A DNA stretch of 17,086 bases from an uncultured Dialister sp. (GTDB taxonomy: Bacteria > Bacillota > Negativicutes > Veillonellales > Dialisteraceae). Positions within the stretch are counted from its first letter, which is position 1; every line of letters starts with the position of its first letter. A program made the translations under genes and the position numbers. The DNA lies in the NCBI GenBank assembly GCA_900547785.1, contig URIB01000022.1, positions 1 to 17,086 on the forward strand. Reading direction: 5' to 3'. Positions 6,031 through 13,695 of the stretch are shown here, one piece after another. The notes beneath the pieces are model-generated. The model did not search any database and was not told where the DNA came from. It saw only the letters and a list, made by a program, of their open reading frames with translations.

Positions 6031-6756
6031 TTATATTTCCGTTTCAAATTCCGTTTCTTTTCCTTCCAGCCAGCCGACTTCCACATCTCTGTCAAAAGCC
6101 GATTTCATGCGGCGGGCCAGTTCATTTCTCGCCGCCGCCACCTTTTTTCTGTTTTCTGCAAATCCTGTAATCACGACAAGGATATTTTCCGTTTCTTTCG
6201 TGATTTTTCCCGCCCCGCTTTCTACAGACAGCCATGGTTTTGTGCAGATCTGTTCTTTCCATGTAACGGGGTAACCCGCTTCGTCTTTAATTTCCAGCGG
6301 TGATTTTCTATCGCCCAAATCGTAGGCATGGATATTGACATGAAACTTGAGCATGCCCGCCCGGACGATATCCATAACGGGATTGATCCGTTCCAATCCA
6401 TCCGAGCCTGCCAATTCGTCCAGTGTCGCCGATTTTGTTACCGCTGATGTATCTGCCGTTTCTTTTTCTTCTGCCGCCGTTATTCCCTGCCGTTTTTTAT
6501 ATTCATGAAATATCCTTTCCAGCGCCGTTTCTTCCTCAATTCCCAGATTCTTCAACTGCTTTGCATACAAGCTGTTGTCTTTTTCCCCCAGCTTCGGATT
6601 CAGTTTAAAAAGCAGGTTTGCTTCCGTGCAGCAGCGTCTGCGAAACGCTTCCGCTTCTTTGTTATCTCTTTCATTATTGACCGCCCTGACAGCGATAATG
6701 CCCATGCACAGGCCGGGAATATTTTCAAACAATCTTTTTGTGACAGATATTTTCAT
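6031..6756 (-). CDS. Solo B3/B4-domain protein (PheRS beta editing-domain homologue)
   Basis: A 241-residue protein resembling COG3382, the free-standing form of the B3/B4 domain of phenylalanyl-tRNA synthetase beta subunit, where it hydrolyses mischarged Tyr-tRNA(Phe). Matching features are the start (ISVTKRLFENIPGLCMGIIAVRAVNN), the central INPVMDIVRAGMLKFHVNIHAYDLGD block near residues 124-150, and the close GKITKETENILVVITGF near 184-200. The segment before the last block, usually rich in W, R and D in this family, is changed here to KPWLSVESGA, so catalytic editing is uncertain. A linker near residues 90-112 is Ala/Thr/Glu-rich. The start ATG 6756 has GAGG eight bases upstream and a promoter at 6788-6816. 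It forms an operon with the exonuclease downstream. The family assignment is from remembered patterns and is fairly secure; the role is not. Confidence 0.75.
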   Translation of the reverse strand: MKISVTKRLFENIPGLCMGIIAVRAVNNERDNKEAEAFRRRCCTEANLLFKLNPKLGEKDNSLYAKQLKNLGIEEETALERIFHEYKKRQGITAAEEKETADTSAVTKSATLDELAGSDGLERINPVMDIVRAGMLKFHVNIHAYDLGDRKSPLEIKDEAGYPVTWKEQICTKPWLSVESGAGKITKETENILVVITGFAENRKKVAAARNELARRMKSAFDRDVEVGWLEGKETEFETEI

Positions 6757-6787
6757 TTAGGAATCCTCACTTTCTTTCGTTCATTCA

Positions 6788-6816
6788 AGTGTATTACAAA
6801 AAAAGAAAACTGACAA
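6788..6816 (-). promoter_or_regulatory. Promoter of the B3/B4-exonuclease operon
   Basis: On the minus strand, -35 TTGTCA (6816-6811), 17-base spacer, -10 TACACT (6793-6788). The -35 matches five of six consensus bases and the -10 four of six. Predicted start near 6781 gives a 25-base leader to the ATG at 6756. Confidence 0.55.
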
Positions 6817-6904
6817 ATTCCGTACCTTGGCAGAAACATTTTTCCCCTGCGGCTATTCAATAAAATGACCTGCCCGTTTTGCTTGCTCCGTTTATTTTTA
6901 CAAA

Positions 6905-6937
6905 ACAAAAAAGACATTCCCCGTTTGGGAGAATGCC
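6905..6937 (-). terminator. Rho-independent terminator of glutamate dehydrogenase
   Basis: On the minus strand a ten-base-pair stem (6937-6928 with 6922-6913, two G-U pairs), a five-base loop and then TTTTTTGTTTT. It lies 18 bases beyond the gene's stop codon. Confidence 0.88.
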
Positions 6938-6954
6938 TTTTTCTTTGCCTTGTA

Positions 6955-8211
6955 TTACCCTAAAAATCCTCTCATTTTTTGTGCTTCTACCACACGTTGT
7001 AAAGCGAGCATGTACGCCGCCAGGCGGTAGGTGACTTTGTATTTTTCTTTGATGGCAAATACATCTTCATAGCCTTGACGCATTTTCAGTTTCAATTTTT
7101 CATTATATTCTTCTTCCGTCCAGTAGTAGCCGGTGCGGTTTTGTACCCATTCGAAATAAGAGCCTACAACGCCGCCCACATTGGACATGACATCGGGAAG
7201 TACTTCGATGCCCTGTTTTTCAAAGTAGGCATCCGCTTCTTCCGTGGTCGGTCCGTTGGCGCCTTCGAGTATCAGTTTAGCTTTTACTTTTTTCATGGTA
7301 CTTTCATTCAGCTGGTTTTCCATAGCCGCCACGAAAACTACGTCTACGTCCTGTTCGAAAAGTTTATCATCATCAATGAGCGTTGCCCCCTCTTCCGTAT
7401 AGCCCTTGAGAGAACGGCCGTGGGAGTTGGCATACACGTACATCGCTTCGATATCGAGTCCTTCCGGCTTGTACCATGTGCCGTTGATATCGCCTACACA
7501 GGTAATTTTTACACCTGCCCGGTGCATCAGAAGAGAGCCTACAGAGCCTACATTTCCGAATCCCTGCACGAGCATGGTAAGTTCATTCATTTTTTTATTA
7601 TTTTTTTCGCACCATGTTTCCAGTGTGTAGGTCAGTCCTCTGCCCGTTGCTTCATTCCGTCCGAGGGAGCCGCCGGTCACAAGCGGTTTCCCCGTAACGA
7701 CACCGGGCTGCCATGCGCCGGAAAGCACCGCATATTCATCGGCTATCCACGCCATGATCTGGCCGTTTGTATTTACATCGGGCGCAGGAACGTCCTGATC
7801 AGGTCCGATGATGGGGAATATTTTCCGCACATACCCGCGGGTAAGTCTTTGTAATTCTCTTTCCGAAAGTTTATAGGGATCGACCTTGATGCCCCCTTTT
7901 GCTCCGCCGTAGGGAATATTTCCGATTGCATTTTTAATGGTCATCCATGCGGCCAGTGCTTTGACTTCATTTTCATCGGAAGCGGAATGGTAGCGGATAC
8001 CGCCTTTAGCCGCTCCTCTCGCCGTATTATGCTGAACACGGTATCCCGAGAACACCTGCACTTTGCCGTCGTCCATGGTGACAGGAATGCTGACGGTCAA
8101 TTCTCTTTCCGGATACCGTACAAATTCATAGTCTTCTTTTTGATACCCCAGTACTTCTGCCGCTTTATCGAGTACGTGGAGCATATTTTCATATGGATTA
8201 TAATGTGCCAT
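6955..8211 (-). CDS. gdhA: NAD(P)-dependent glutamate dehydrogenase
   Basis: Interconverts glutamate and 2-oxoglutarate plus ammonia in the cytoplasm. The 418-residue length fits the short hexameric Glu/Leu/Phe/Val dehydrogenases (RocG/GudB-like). The substrate site shows GAAKGGIRYH with Lys69, and PYGGAKGG with the catalytic Lys105; the catalytic Asp145 is in APDVNTNG. The nucleotide-binding fold begins at GFGNVGS (217-223), and an acidic residue after the next strand (VGDING, about 237-243) hints at NAD preference. The start ATG 8211 follows GAGG by seven bases. It has its own terminator and is separated from the upstream transporters by another, so it is monocistronic. In amino-acid-fermenting anaerobes this enzyme commonly works catabolically, which suits the neighbouring symporters. 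Leucine or valine dehydrogenase is the alternative, but the length and motifs favour glutamate. Confidence 0.93.
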   Translation of the reverse strand: MAHYNPYENMLHVLDKAAEVLGYQKEDYEFVRYPERELTVSIPVTMDDGKVQVFSGYRVQHNTARGAAKGGIRYHSASDENEVKALAAWMTIKNAIGNIPYGGAKGGIKVDPYKLSERELQRLTRGYVRKIFPIIGPDQDVPAPDVNTNGQIMAWIADEYAVLSGAWQPGVVTGKPLVTGGSLGRNEATGRGLTYTLETWCEKNNKKMNELTMLVQGFGNVGSVGSLLMHRAGVKITCVGDINGTWYKPEGLDIEAMYVYANSHGRSLKGYTEEGATLIDDDKLFEQDVDVVFVAAMENQLNESTMKKVKAKLILEGANGPTTEEADAYFEKQGIEVLPDVMSNVGGVVGSYFEWVQNRTGYYWTEEEYNEKLKLKMRQGYEDVFAIKEKYKVTYRLAAYMLALQRVVEAQKMRGFLG

Positions 8212-8252
8212 TGTATCACCTCAAATAATAAATATAGGAAACATCTTTTATT

Positions 8253-8261
8253 AATATACCA
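8253..8261 (-). promoter_or_regulatory. Possible extended -10 promoter of gdhA
   Basis: The minus strand reads TGG followed by TATATT, an extended -10 element with five of six core matches. The hexamer 17 bases upstream (GTGCAT) is a poor -35. The predicted leader to the ATG at 8211 is about 35 bases. No other candidate in the 208-base gap is better. Confidence 0.35.
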
Positions 8262-8376
8262 CCTTGTCCCGTTTTATGCACTTAAATTATCCATAAATGA
8301 TTTATTTCTATAAATAAGCCGCTTTATTTCCATTTCAGTTATACCTCTTTGGCAGATTCTTTGAAATATTTCCATC

Positions 8377-8410
8377 AAAAAACCGCCTCTCCCGGAACGG
8401 GAAAGACGGT
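8377..8410 (-). terminator. Strong terminator of the sodium symporter operon
   Basis: On the minus strand a 13-base-pair stem (8410-8398 with 8394-8382, two G-U pairs), a three-base loop and six T. It lies ten bases after the stop of the second symporter and isolates the operon from gdhA. Confidence 0.92.
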
Positions 8411-8419
8411 TCGCCTGTC

Positions 8420-9775
8420 TTAAATAACACCTCTGATGAAAATAATAAAAATGAGCGCCGGCAAAACGAATTGGAAATACGGTTTGATCCATCTCGGGAA
8501 TTTCACGCCGTCGCCGGTATTGATTTCTTCCATGTACTTATCAAAACCCCATCCGTATTTCGTAACGCAAAAGAGAGCAAATACGAGCGAGCCGAGCGGC
8601 AGAACGAGGTTGCTGACAATAAAGTCTTCACTGTCTAGAATCCCTCTTGCTCCGATAATCTGTACATCTTCCCAAAGACTGAATCCGAGAACGCAGGGAA
8701 TGCTTCCGAAGAAAACGAGGGGGAGTAAAATGTATACCGCCTTTTTCCGGCTCCAGTTGAAATTATCCATACAGTTTCCGATGAGCGCTTCAAACACCGC
8801 CGTTACAGTAGAAAAGCTGGCAAAGGTCATAAACACAAAGAAGAGTCCGCCCCAAAGCTGCCCCATCGGCATATTGATAAAAATATTCGGAAGAGTGACG
8901 AAAATTAAAGAGGGACCCTGATCCGGTTCCACGCCGAAAGCAAAACAGGCGGGAAAAATAATCAGACCCGCTAAAAGTGCGACAAACGTATCCAGTGCGG
9001 TGATGCGGATCGCTTCGCCGCCGAGACTGTTTTTCTTATCCATGTAGCTGGCAAATATTTCCATAGACCCCTGCCCGACGGACAACGTGAAAAAGGCCTG
9101 GTTCATGGCGGCGGTTGCCACATTGCCCAGTCCCGCCTGCATCGCTTTGTCCCAATCGGGAAGAAGATAAAATTCGATTCCTTTTTCACCGCCGGGAAGC
9201 AGCAGGCTATTCACGGCAAGAATGACAATCAGTCCGAGCAGTCCGAGCATCATGAATTTCGTCACTTTTTCAAGGCTTCCCTGCACGCCGCCCACACAAA
9301 TCAGAAAACCGATCAATACGGTAAGCCCCATGAAAAATAAAAGCTCCGCCGGATTGGAAACCATTTGTCCGAATGTGGCGCCCACCTGCTCCGGTGTGGC
9401 GTTCACAAAAGTACCGTTGATAAATTTCCAAAAATAATCGACCATCCACCCTGAAATGGTGGTGTAGTAAATCATGAGTATGAATGAACCGGCAAGGCAA
9501 ACCCAGCCGTGAAGATGCCAAAATGTTCCTTTCGGCTGCAACGTCTGAAATCCGCGGAGAACACTTTTTTTACTCGCTCTGCCGACGGCCAGTTCCATCG
9601 TCACCACGGGAATCCCCATCAGAATCAAAAAGGCGAGATAAAAAAGAACAAAAACCGCCCCGCCGTATTCGCCAGTGATATAAGGGAATTTCCAAACATT
9701 GCCTATACCGATCGCACAGCCGGCGCTCACTAAAAGGAATCCCAGCCGTGAATTGAAACTGTCTCTCTCTTCCAT
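8420..9775 (-). CDS. Sodium-dependent amino-acid symporter, NSS (SLC6) family, paralogue B
   Basis: Inner-membrane sodium-coupled importer of the neurotransmitter:sodium symporter family (LeuT fold). At 451 residues it resembles MhsT-type bacterial members with 11 membrane segments rather than the 12 of LeuT. TM1 carries the unwound signature GCAIGIGNVWKFPY (about 19-32), followed by YGGAVFVLFY in TM2's approach and GIPVVTMELAVGR in the TM2 end. TM6 reads FFTLSVGQG near residues 225-233, retaining the common GxG at the substrate-facing break. The start ATG 9775 has AGGAGG nine bases upstream. It lies 42 bases after a close paralogue of the same corrected length, so they are a tandem duplication in one operon. 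The substrate is probably a neutral or hydrophobic amino acid, but cannot be assigned. Confidence 0.93.
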   Translation of the reverse strand: MEERDSFNSRLGFLLVSAGCAIGIGNVWKFPYITGEYGGAVFVLFYLAFLILMGIPVVTMELAVGRASKKSVLRGFQTLQPKGTFWHLHGWVCLAGSFILMIYYTTISGWMVDYFWKFINGTFVNATPEQVGATFGQMVSNPAELLFFMGLTVLIGFLICVGGVQGSLEKVTKFMMLGLLGLIVILAVNSLLLPGGEKGIEFYLLPDWDKAMQAGLGNVATAAMNQAFFTLSVGQGSMEIFASYMDKKNSLGGEAIRITALDTFVALLAGLIIFPACFAFGVEPDQGPSLIFVTLPNIFINMPMGQLWGGLFFVFMTFASFSTVTAVFEALIGNCMDNFNWSRKKAVYILLPLVFFGSIPCVLGFSLWEDVQIIGARGILDSEDFIVSNLVLPLGSLVFALFCVTKYGWGFDKYMEEINTGDGVKFPRWIKPYFQFVLPALIFIIFIRGVI

Positions 9776-9817
9776 TCTTCTTTCCTCCTCAAACTTGATT
9801 AAGCCGATCTGTTTCTA

Positions 9818-11173
9818 TCAAATCAGTCCGCGTATCAGAATCACTAAAATCAACACGGGCAGAACCCATTGGAAATAGGGTTTCAGAAATGCCGGCATTT
9901 TGATGCCTTTCCCTTTGTTCACTTCCGCCAGATACCTGTCAAATCCCCAGCCCCATTTCGTGACGCAGAAGAGAAGATAAACAAGGGCGCCGCCGGGAAG
10001 CAACAGATTGCTGACAATAAAATCTTCACTGTCCAGCACATCTCTCGCTCCGATGAAATGCATATCGCTCCACAAATTATATCCGAGAACACAGGGAATG
10101 CTGAGGAAGAAAACCAATGCCAAATTGACGAGTACCGCTTTTTTGCGGGACCAGCCGAAATTATCTATTGAGCAGGCGATGAGATTTTCAAAAACCGCCG
10201 TCACCGTGGAAAAGCTGGCAAAAGTCATGAATACGAAGAACAAAGCGCCCCAAAGCTGCCCCAAAGGCATGTGCGTGAAAATCTGCGGCAGCGTAATGAA
10301 AATCAAAGACGGTCCCTGATCGGGCTTTACATTGTAAGCAAAGCAGGCGGGAAAAATAATCAGACCCGACATGAATGCCACAAACGTATCAAGAACCGTG
10401 ATTCTTACCGCTTCGCCCGCCAGTGTAAATTCATCGGACATATAACTGCCGAAAATTTCTATCGCCGCAATCCCGAGAGATAATGTAAAAAATGCCTGGT
10501 TCATCGCGGCGGCCGCCACATTCCCTATGCCCGCCTCGACCGCTCTGTTCCAGTCGGGAAGAAGATAAAATTTTACGCCTTCTCCGCCGCCTTCTAAAAA
10601 CAAACTGTTCCCCGCCAGAACAAAAATCAAAATCAAAAGCCCCATCATCATCAGCTTATTGACCCGTTCCAAACCGCCCTGCACGCCGAATCCGCAAACC
10701 GCAAATCCCACGAAAACGGTAATGGCCATGAAAACTCCCATTTCCAAAGGGTTTCCGAGCATGGCGCCGAATATTCCGCCCATCGCTTCATTGGGCACAT
10801 GATGAAAAGTGCCGTTGATGAATTTCCAAAAATAGGCAACCATCCAGCCTGATACAGTGGTGTAATACATCATAAGCAAATAGCAGCCGGCAATACAAAA
10901 CCAACCGTGAAGATGCCAAAAACTTCCTTCCGGTTCCAGTTTCTTATAGCCGAGAACCGCACTTTTGCGGCTTCCCCGCCCGACGGCAAGCTCCATCGTC
11001 ATAACGGGAATCCCCATCAGCACGAGAAACGCCAAATAGAACAAAACAAAAACAGCACCGCCGTACTGACCGGCTATATAAGGAAATTTCCAAACGTTTC
11101 CTATACCGATCGCACAACCTGCGCTGACTAAAAGAAATCCCAACCGGGATTTGAATGCATCTCTTTCTCCCAT
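9818..11173 (-). CDS. Sodium-dependent amino-acid symporter, NSS (SLC6) family, paralogue A (start corrected)
   Basis: First gene of the symporter pair. I place the start at ATG 11173: GGAG (11186-11183) is nine bases upstream, the product begins MGERDAFKSRLGF in register with MEERDSFNSRLGF of the paralogue, and both then have 451 residues. The ATG 15 bases farther up (11188) lacks a ribosome-binding site and in fact overlaps it. TM1 has GCAIGIGNVWKFPY, as in the partner. TM6 reads FFTLSLGIAAIEIF, where the second glycine of the usual GxG motif is alanine; the partner keeps GQG. As this break lines the substrate pocket in LeuT and MhsT, the two copies probably differ in substrate. The gene follows a good promoter and a 106-base leader with predicted structure. 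Neighbouring glutamate dehydrogenase suggests use of imported amino acids as fuel. Confidence 0.92.
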   Translation of the reverse strand: MGERDAFKSRLGFLLVSAGCAIGIGNVWKFPYIAGQYGGAVFVLFYLAFLVLMGIPVMTMELAVGRGSRKSAVLGYKKLEPEGSFWHLHGWFCIAGCYLLMMYYTTVSGWMVAYFWKFINGTFHHVPNEAMGGIFGAMLGNPLEMGVFMAITVFVGFAVCGFGVQGGLERVNKLMMMGLLILIFVLAGNSLFLEGGGEGVKFYLLPDWNRAVEAGIGNVAAAAMNQAFFTLSLGIAAIEIFGSYMSDEFTLAGEAVRITVLDTFVAFMSGLIIFPACFAYNVKPDQGPSLIFITLPQIFTHMPLGQLWGALFFVFMTFASFSTVTAVFENLIACSIDNFGWSRKKAVLVNLALVFFLSIPCVLGYNLWSDMHFIGARDVLDSEDFIVSNLLLPGGALVYLLFCVTKWGWGFDRYLAEVNKGKGIKMPAFLKPYFQWVLPVLILVILIRGLI

Positions 11174-11199
11174 TTTCCTCTGCTCCATAAATTTTTAAT

Positions 11200-11262
11200 A
11201 AAGAACGCCGGTCCGCTTCCGTTCCCGAGGAACACTCCCGTCTTTATCCGACCCTGTTCTTT
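11200..11262 (-). promoter_or_regulatory. Structured 5' leader of the symporter operon (candidate cis-regulatory RNA)
   Basis: In the minus-strand RNA, AAAGAAC (11262-11256) pairs with GUUCUUU (11206-11200). Inside, GGUC (11253-11250) pairs with GACC (11213-11210), and an inner hairpin pairs GUUCC (11233-11229) with GGAAC (11225-11221) around a three-base loop. The arms enclose a purine-rich segment. No terminator hairpin with a U run follows and the ribosome-binding site lies just downstream, so any control would be at translation initiation. It does not match a riboswitch class that I recognise. Confidence 0.3.
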
Positions 11263-11285
11263 GGTTAACTCTTTATATTTTTATT

Positions 11286-11314
11286 ATCATAACGCAAAGT
11301 CATCTTTCTGCCAA
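11286..11314 (-). promoter_or_regulatory. Promoter of the symporter operon
   Basis: On the minus strand, -35 TTGGCA (11314-11309), 17-base spacer, -10 TATGAT (11291-11286); each hexamer matches five of six consensus bases. Predicted start near 11279, leaving a 106-base leader before the ATG at 11173. Confidence 0.75.
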
Positions 11315-11339
11315 TACAAAAATTTATTTTTTTGCAAAT

Positions 11340-11369
11340 AAAAAAGATTTCCCCTTCAAGAGAAAATCT
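11340..11369 (-). terminator. Terminator of the RluA-family gene
   Basis: On the minus strand an 11-base-pair stem (11369-11359 with 11355-11345, with G-U pairs), a three-base loop and a run of T. It lies 26 bases beyond the stop codon at 11395. Confidence 0.82.
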
Positions 11370-11394
11370 TTATTGTCATCATTTTTTATGTCAG

Positions 11395-12282
11395 TCACGA
11401 AAAATAAGTTTGCCGGAAAGGGACTTTCCCCACGGTAAAGCTTTGTTGATCCAGATAGGATAAAACATTCTTCTCTTTGATTTCAAAGGACAAACGCCAT
11501 GCGCAAAGAAGCTGCCCCTTTTCCTTATACCGCCGGTTAATTTCTTTTTTTCCGTATTTGTCATCCCCCAAAATAGGGTGTCCTATATGGGCAAGCTGGC
11601 TTCGTATCTGGTGCGTTCTCCCTGTCAGCAAATCACATTCCACGAGAGAGAGTCCGTTTTTTTCTGCTTTCACCCGGTAGGACATCACCGCCGTTTTTGC
11701 GCCTTTTACGGGAACCGTCGATAAAAACACCTTATTCTTCTTCGCATCTTTAAATAAATAATGGGTCAGCGTTCCCGACTTTTGTTCCATCGTTCCCAAA
11801 GCGACACAAAGATAGGTTTTGTGAATCTGCCTGTTTTTTATCAGTCTGTCAAGAGTTTCCTTGCTTTCTTCCGTCTTGGCAATCACCATAAGTCCGCTCG
11901 TGTGAAAATCGATACGGTGTACCATATAAGCCGGCTTTTCCCGCTTTTCCGCCAGATACACATTCACCTCGTCAATCAAAGTGCGTTTTGTTTTTCCCGT
12001 GCTGTCCATGCAAAGAAGTCCCGGCCTCTTATCGGCAATCAGTATATTCTCATCTTCATAGACAATGGAAAAATCCTTTTTTCCCGTCTTTTCCAATAGA
12101 TAAGAAACGATTTCATCGTCCCCCGATATCCGGTAGGACGCTTCTTCTTTTTTTCCGTTCACTTTCAGCTTGTTTGTCCGTATCGCTTTCATGACAAGAC
12201 TGCGGGGCCACCCTGCCGCCTCTTCCATGAAACGGTCCAGCCTTTTTCCTATATCGTTTCTTCCGGCATTGAATTTTTTCAT
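11395..12282 (-). CDS. RluA-family RNA pseudouridine synthase
   Basis: Isomerises uridine to pseudouridine in rRNA or tRNA. The 295-residue protein has an N-terminal S4-like RNA-binding segment (about residues 12-60, LDRFMEEAAGWPRSLVMKAI), then the catalytic domain. The RluA signature HRIDFHTSGL (residues 122-131) contains the catalytic Asp125, and a downstream LLTGRTHQIRSQLAHIGHP block holds the conserved Arg used in the active site. The domain order is that of RluC/RluD, but which uridine it modifies cannot be read from sequence. The start ATG 12282 has only a weak AAGTGA site upstream. It is monocistronic, between its own promoter-like -10 at 12330 and the terminator at 11340. Confidence 0.93.
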   Translation of the reverse strand: MKKFNAGRNDIGKRLDRFMEEAAGWPRSLVMKAIRTNKLKVNGKKEEASYRISGDDEIVSYLLEKTGKKDFSIVYEDENILIADKRPGLLCMDSTGKTKRTLIDEVNVYLAEKREKPAYMVHRIDFHTSGLMVIAKTEESKETLDRLIKNRQIHKTYLCVALGTMEQKSGTLTHYLFKDAKKNKVFLSTVPVKGAKTAVMSYRVKAEKNGLSLVECDLLTGRTHQIRSQLAHIGHPILGDDKYGKKEINRRYKEKGQLLCAWRLSFEIKEKNVLSYLDQQSFTVGKVPFRQTYFS

Positions 12283-12329
12283 ATCACTTTGTCCCGTATT
12301 TCCGTTTGATTTTCAAAATGCTTTCTTCC

Positions 12330-12335
12330 ATTATA
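12330..12335 (-). promoter_or_regulatory. Possible -10 element of the RluA-family gene
   Basis: The minus strand reads a perfect TATAAT 47 bases before the start codon, within the short gap between this gene and the terminator of the upstream operon. No good -35 lies 16-18 bases upstream, as that position is occupied by the T tract of the terminator. Promoter status is plausible because the terminator would otherwise leave the gene unexpressed. Confidence 0.45.
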
Positions 12336-12351
12336 CAGAATCGCCTGCATA

Positions 12352-12385
12352 AAAAAAGTGCCTCTCCGGAGAAAGACGCTTTTAT
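12352..12385 (-). terminator. Terminator of the VOC-tcdA-C39-like operon
   Basis: On the minus strand, an imperfect hairpin centred on CCGG (TTTCTCCGGAGAGG, flanked by AAAAG and CTTTT) ends in a run of seven T (12357-12351), just after the stop codon at 12390. The stem has mismatches, so its strength is uncertain, but the position and T run fit. Confidence 0.6.
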
Positions 12386-12389
12386 TTTT

Positions 12390-12998
12390 TTATAAACTGA
12401 CAATACGTACAAATCCGCCGCCGAATTTTGTATGTTTAAGCCATGCCCGCAAATTGAAAACATATTCTTGACCGCCGTCCCAAAGCGTGCAAAGGGTTTC
12501 GCCCTCTTTGTCTTCCATCTTTACAAGAAGCATCCAGTGCCAATAGTAGGGAATCGGTTCTCCCCCGCTGTGGAGATTCAAAAATCCTACGGGCAAATCG
12601 GCGCCAAGCCCCTCTTCAATAAAAGCTTTCACCACATCAAACGGCGGCGAAAGAAAGTGGACATAAGGAACGGAGAGTGCTTCCGCGCGGAAAGGAATCC
12701 CCCTGTCTTTGAAATAATTGTTCAATCCGTCTTTCATCCATCTCGATTTATAAAGACCGTGCATCCGGGGCGTCGCATATTTCCACATGTCCAGCATCAT
12801 TTTCTCCGCTTCCTCTCCGGTGCTGACGGAAATTCCGTTATATTTCCTTTGCACATACGCGGCTGTCATGGCGCCTACGGTCGGACCGCAGCCTGCCAAC
12901 TTCTGCCGTTTTTGCGGATACCACTCCTGATCATAACCGAAGTGGGTTTGTCCGTTGATGGAAACCGTAATCCACTCAGGATGTCTGATCGCCGTCAT
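12390..12998 (-). CDS. Papain-fold/C39-like cysteine peptidase-type protein, uncharacterised
   Basis: A 202-residue cytoplasmic protein (no signal peptide or membrane segment) that I recognise only at fold level. It has the order of a papain-like or C39-like catalytic triad: Cys37 in LAGCGPTVGAMTAAY, His154 in PYYWHWMLLV, and Asp174 in LWDGGQEY, with a Gln/Glu-rich stretch (YDQEWYPQ) before the cysteine that could supply the oxyanion Gln. It ends FGGGFVRIVSL. The start ATG 12998 follows AAGGAGG by six bases, and the first 23 bases overlap the end of tcdA, so translation is coupled. Similar proteins seem to occur in Clostridia, but I know of no described function. It could act as a peptidase, an amidase or a transferase (some C39-like folds are acyltransferases). 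The triad is inferred from spacing only. Confidence 0.6.
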   Translation of the reverse strand: MTAIRHPEWITVSINGQTHFGYDQEWYPQKRQKLAGCGPTVGAMTAAYVQRKYNGISVSTGEEAEKMMLDMWKYATPRMHGLYKSRWMKDGLNNYFKDRGIPFRAEALSVPYVHFLSPPFDVVKAFIEEGLGADLPVGFLNLHSGGEPIPYYWHWMLLVKMEDKEGETLCTLWDGGQEYVFNLRAWLKHTKFGGGFVRIVSL

Positions 12999-13695
12999 AT
13001 CCGTCCTCCTTGAGCAAAGTCCTCACTGCATATCCCGCCATCATCAGACCGGAAACGGGAGGAACAAAAGAAACCGAACCGGGGGCATGCCCCTCTCCAT
13101 GAATTTTCACAGGAACCTCCGTAGAATATACGACAGGCAAACGGGAAATTTTTTTCTCTTTCAAAGCCTTTCTGATTTTTCTTGCCAGAGGACACACCGA
13201 AGTTTTATAAATATCTGAAATCACAAGACGCTCCGGGTGCAGTCTGTTTCCCGTACCCATAGAGGAAATCATGGGGATTCCGAGGCGGCTGCACTCGCAG
13301 ATCAGCGCAATTTTCGCAGGCACATCGTCGATGGCATCAATGACAAAATCCGCATGCAGTTCTTCCAGCCACGCACCGTTCTCCGGCCGATAATCTATTA
13401 CTTCTGCACGGGCAGCACAATTCTCATTCACCCGCCCGGCTCTTTCCGCCATCACTTCCGCCTTATATCGGCCCACAGTGGTAAAATCCGCTACAAGTTG
13501 GCGGTTGATATTGGAAATATCAACCACATCTTTATCCACAAAAACGAGATGCCCCACGCCGCTCCTTGCCAGTGCCTCTGCCGCATAAGAACCGACACCG
13601 CCGATCCCCAAAACAACGACCCGTTTCTCTGCTAACACCGCCAGTCCCTTTTCACCGATCAGGCGCGCCGTTCTTTGAAAAACAGAATTCATCAT
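12976..13695 (-). CDS. tcdA: tRNA threonylcarbamoyladenosine dehydratase
   Basis: E1/ThiF-like enzyme that uses ATP to cyclise t6A37 of tRNA to ct6A. The 239-residue product has the nucleotide-binding GIGGVGS (residues 30-36), the acidic VDKDVVD (53-59) with the SNINRQ motif (61-66), and Lys78. TcdA-specific stretches follow: the DAIDDVPAKIAL segment (120-131), a CPLARKIRKALKEKKI block, and GSVSFVPPVSGLMMAG near the end, as in Escherichia coli TcdA (YgdL/CsdL). It lacks the zinc CxxC pairs and rhodanese domain of MoeB/ThiF. The start ATG 13695 overlaps the VOC stop as ATGA (a second ATG follows immediately), and the end overlaps the next gene by 23 bases. The three genes therefore form a tightly coupled operon. 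Confidence 0.92.
   Translation of the reverse strand: MMNSVFQRTARLIGEKGLAVLAEKRVVVLGIGGVGSYAAEALARSGVGHLVFVDKDVVDISNINRQLVADFTTVGRYKAEVMAERAGRVNENCAARAEVIDYRPENGAWLEELHADFVIDAIDDVPAKIALICECSRLGIPMISSMGTGNRLHPERLVISDIYKTSVCPLARKIRKALKEKKISRLPVVYSTEVPVKIHGEGHAPGSVSFVPPVSGLMMAGYAVRTLLKEDGYDGDQTS

Noticed and set aside
7075..7854. Open frame of 259 codons on the plus strand, antisense to glutamate dehydrogenase
   Set aside because: Same reason: mirror of a well-supported gene, with low-complexity composition and no family resemblance.
8420..11173. Tandem similar genes as a mobile element or recent repeat artefact
   Set aside because: The copies differ throughout at the nucleotide level and in key residues, and each has its own ribosome-binding site, so this is an old gene duplication, not an assembly duplicate or transposon.
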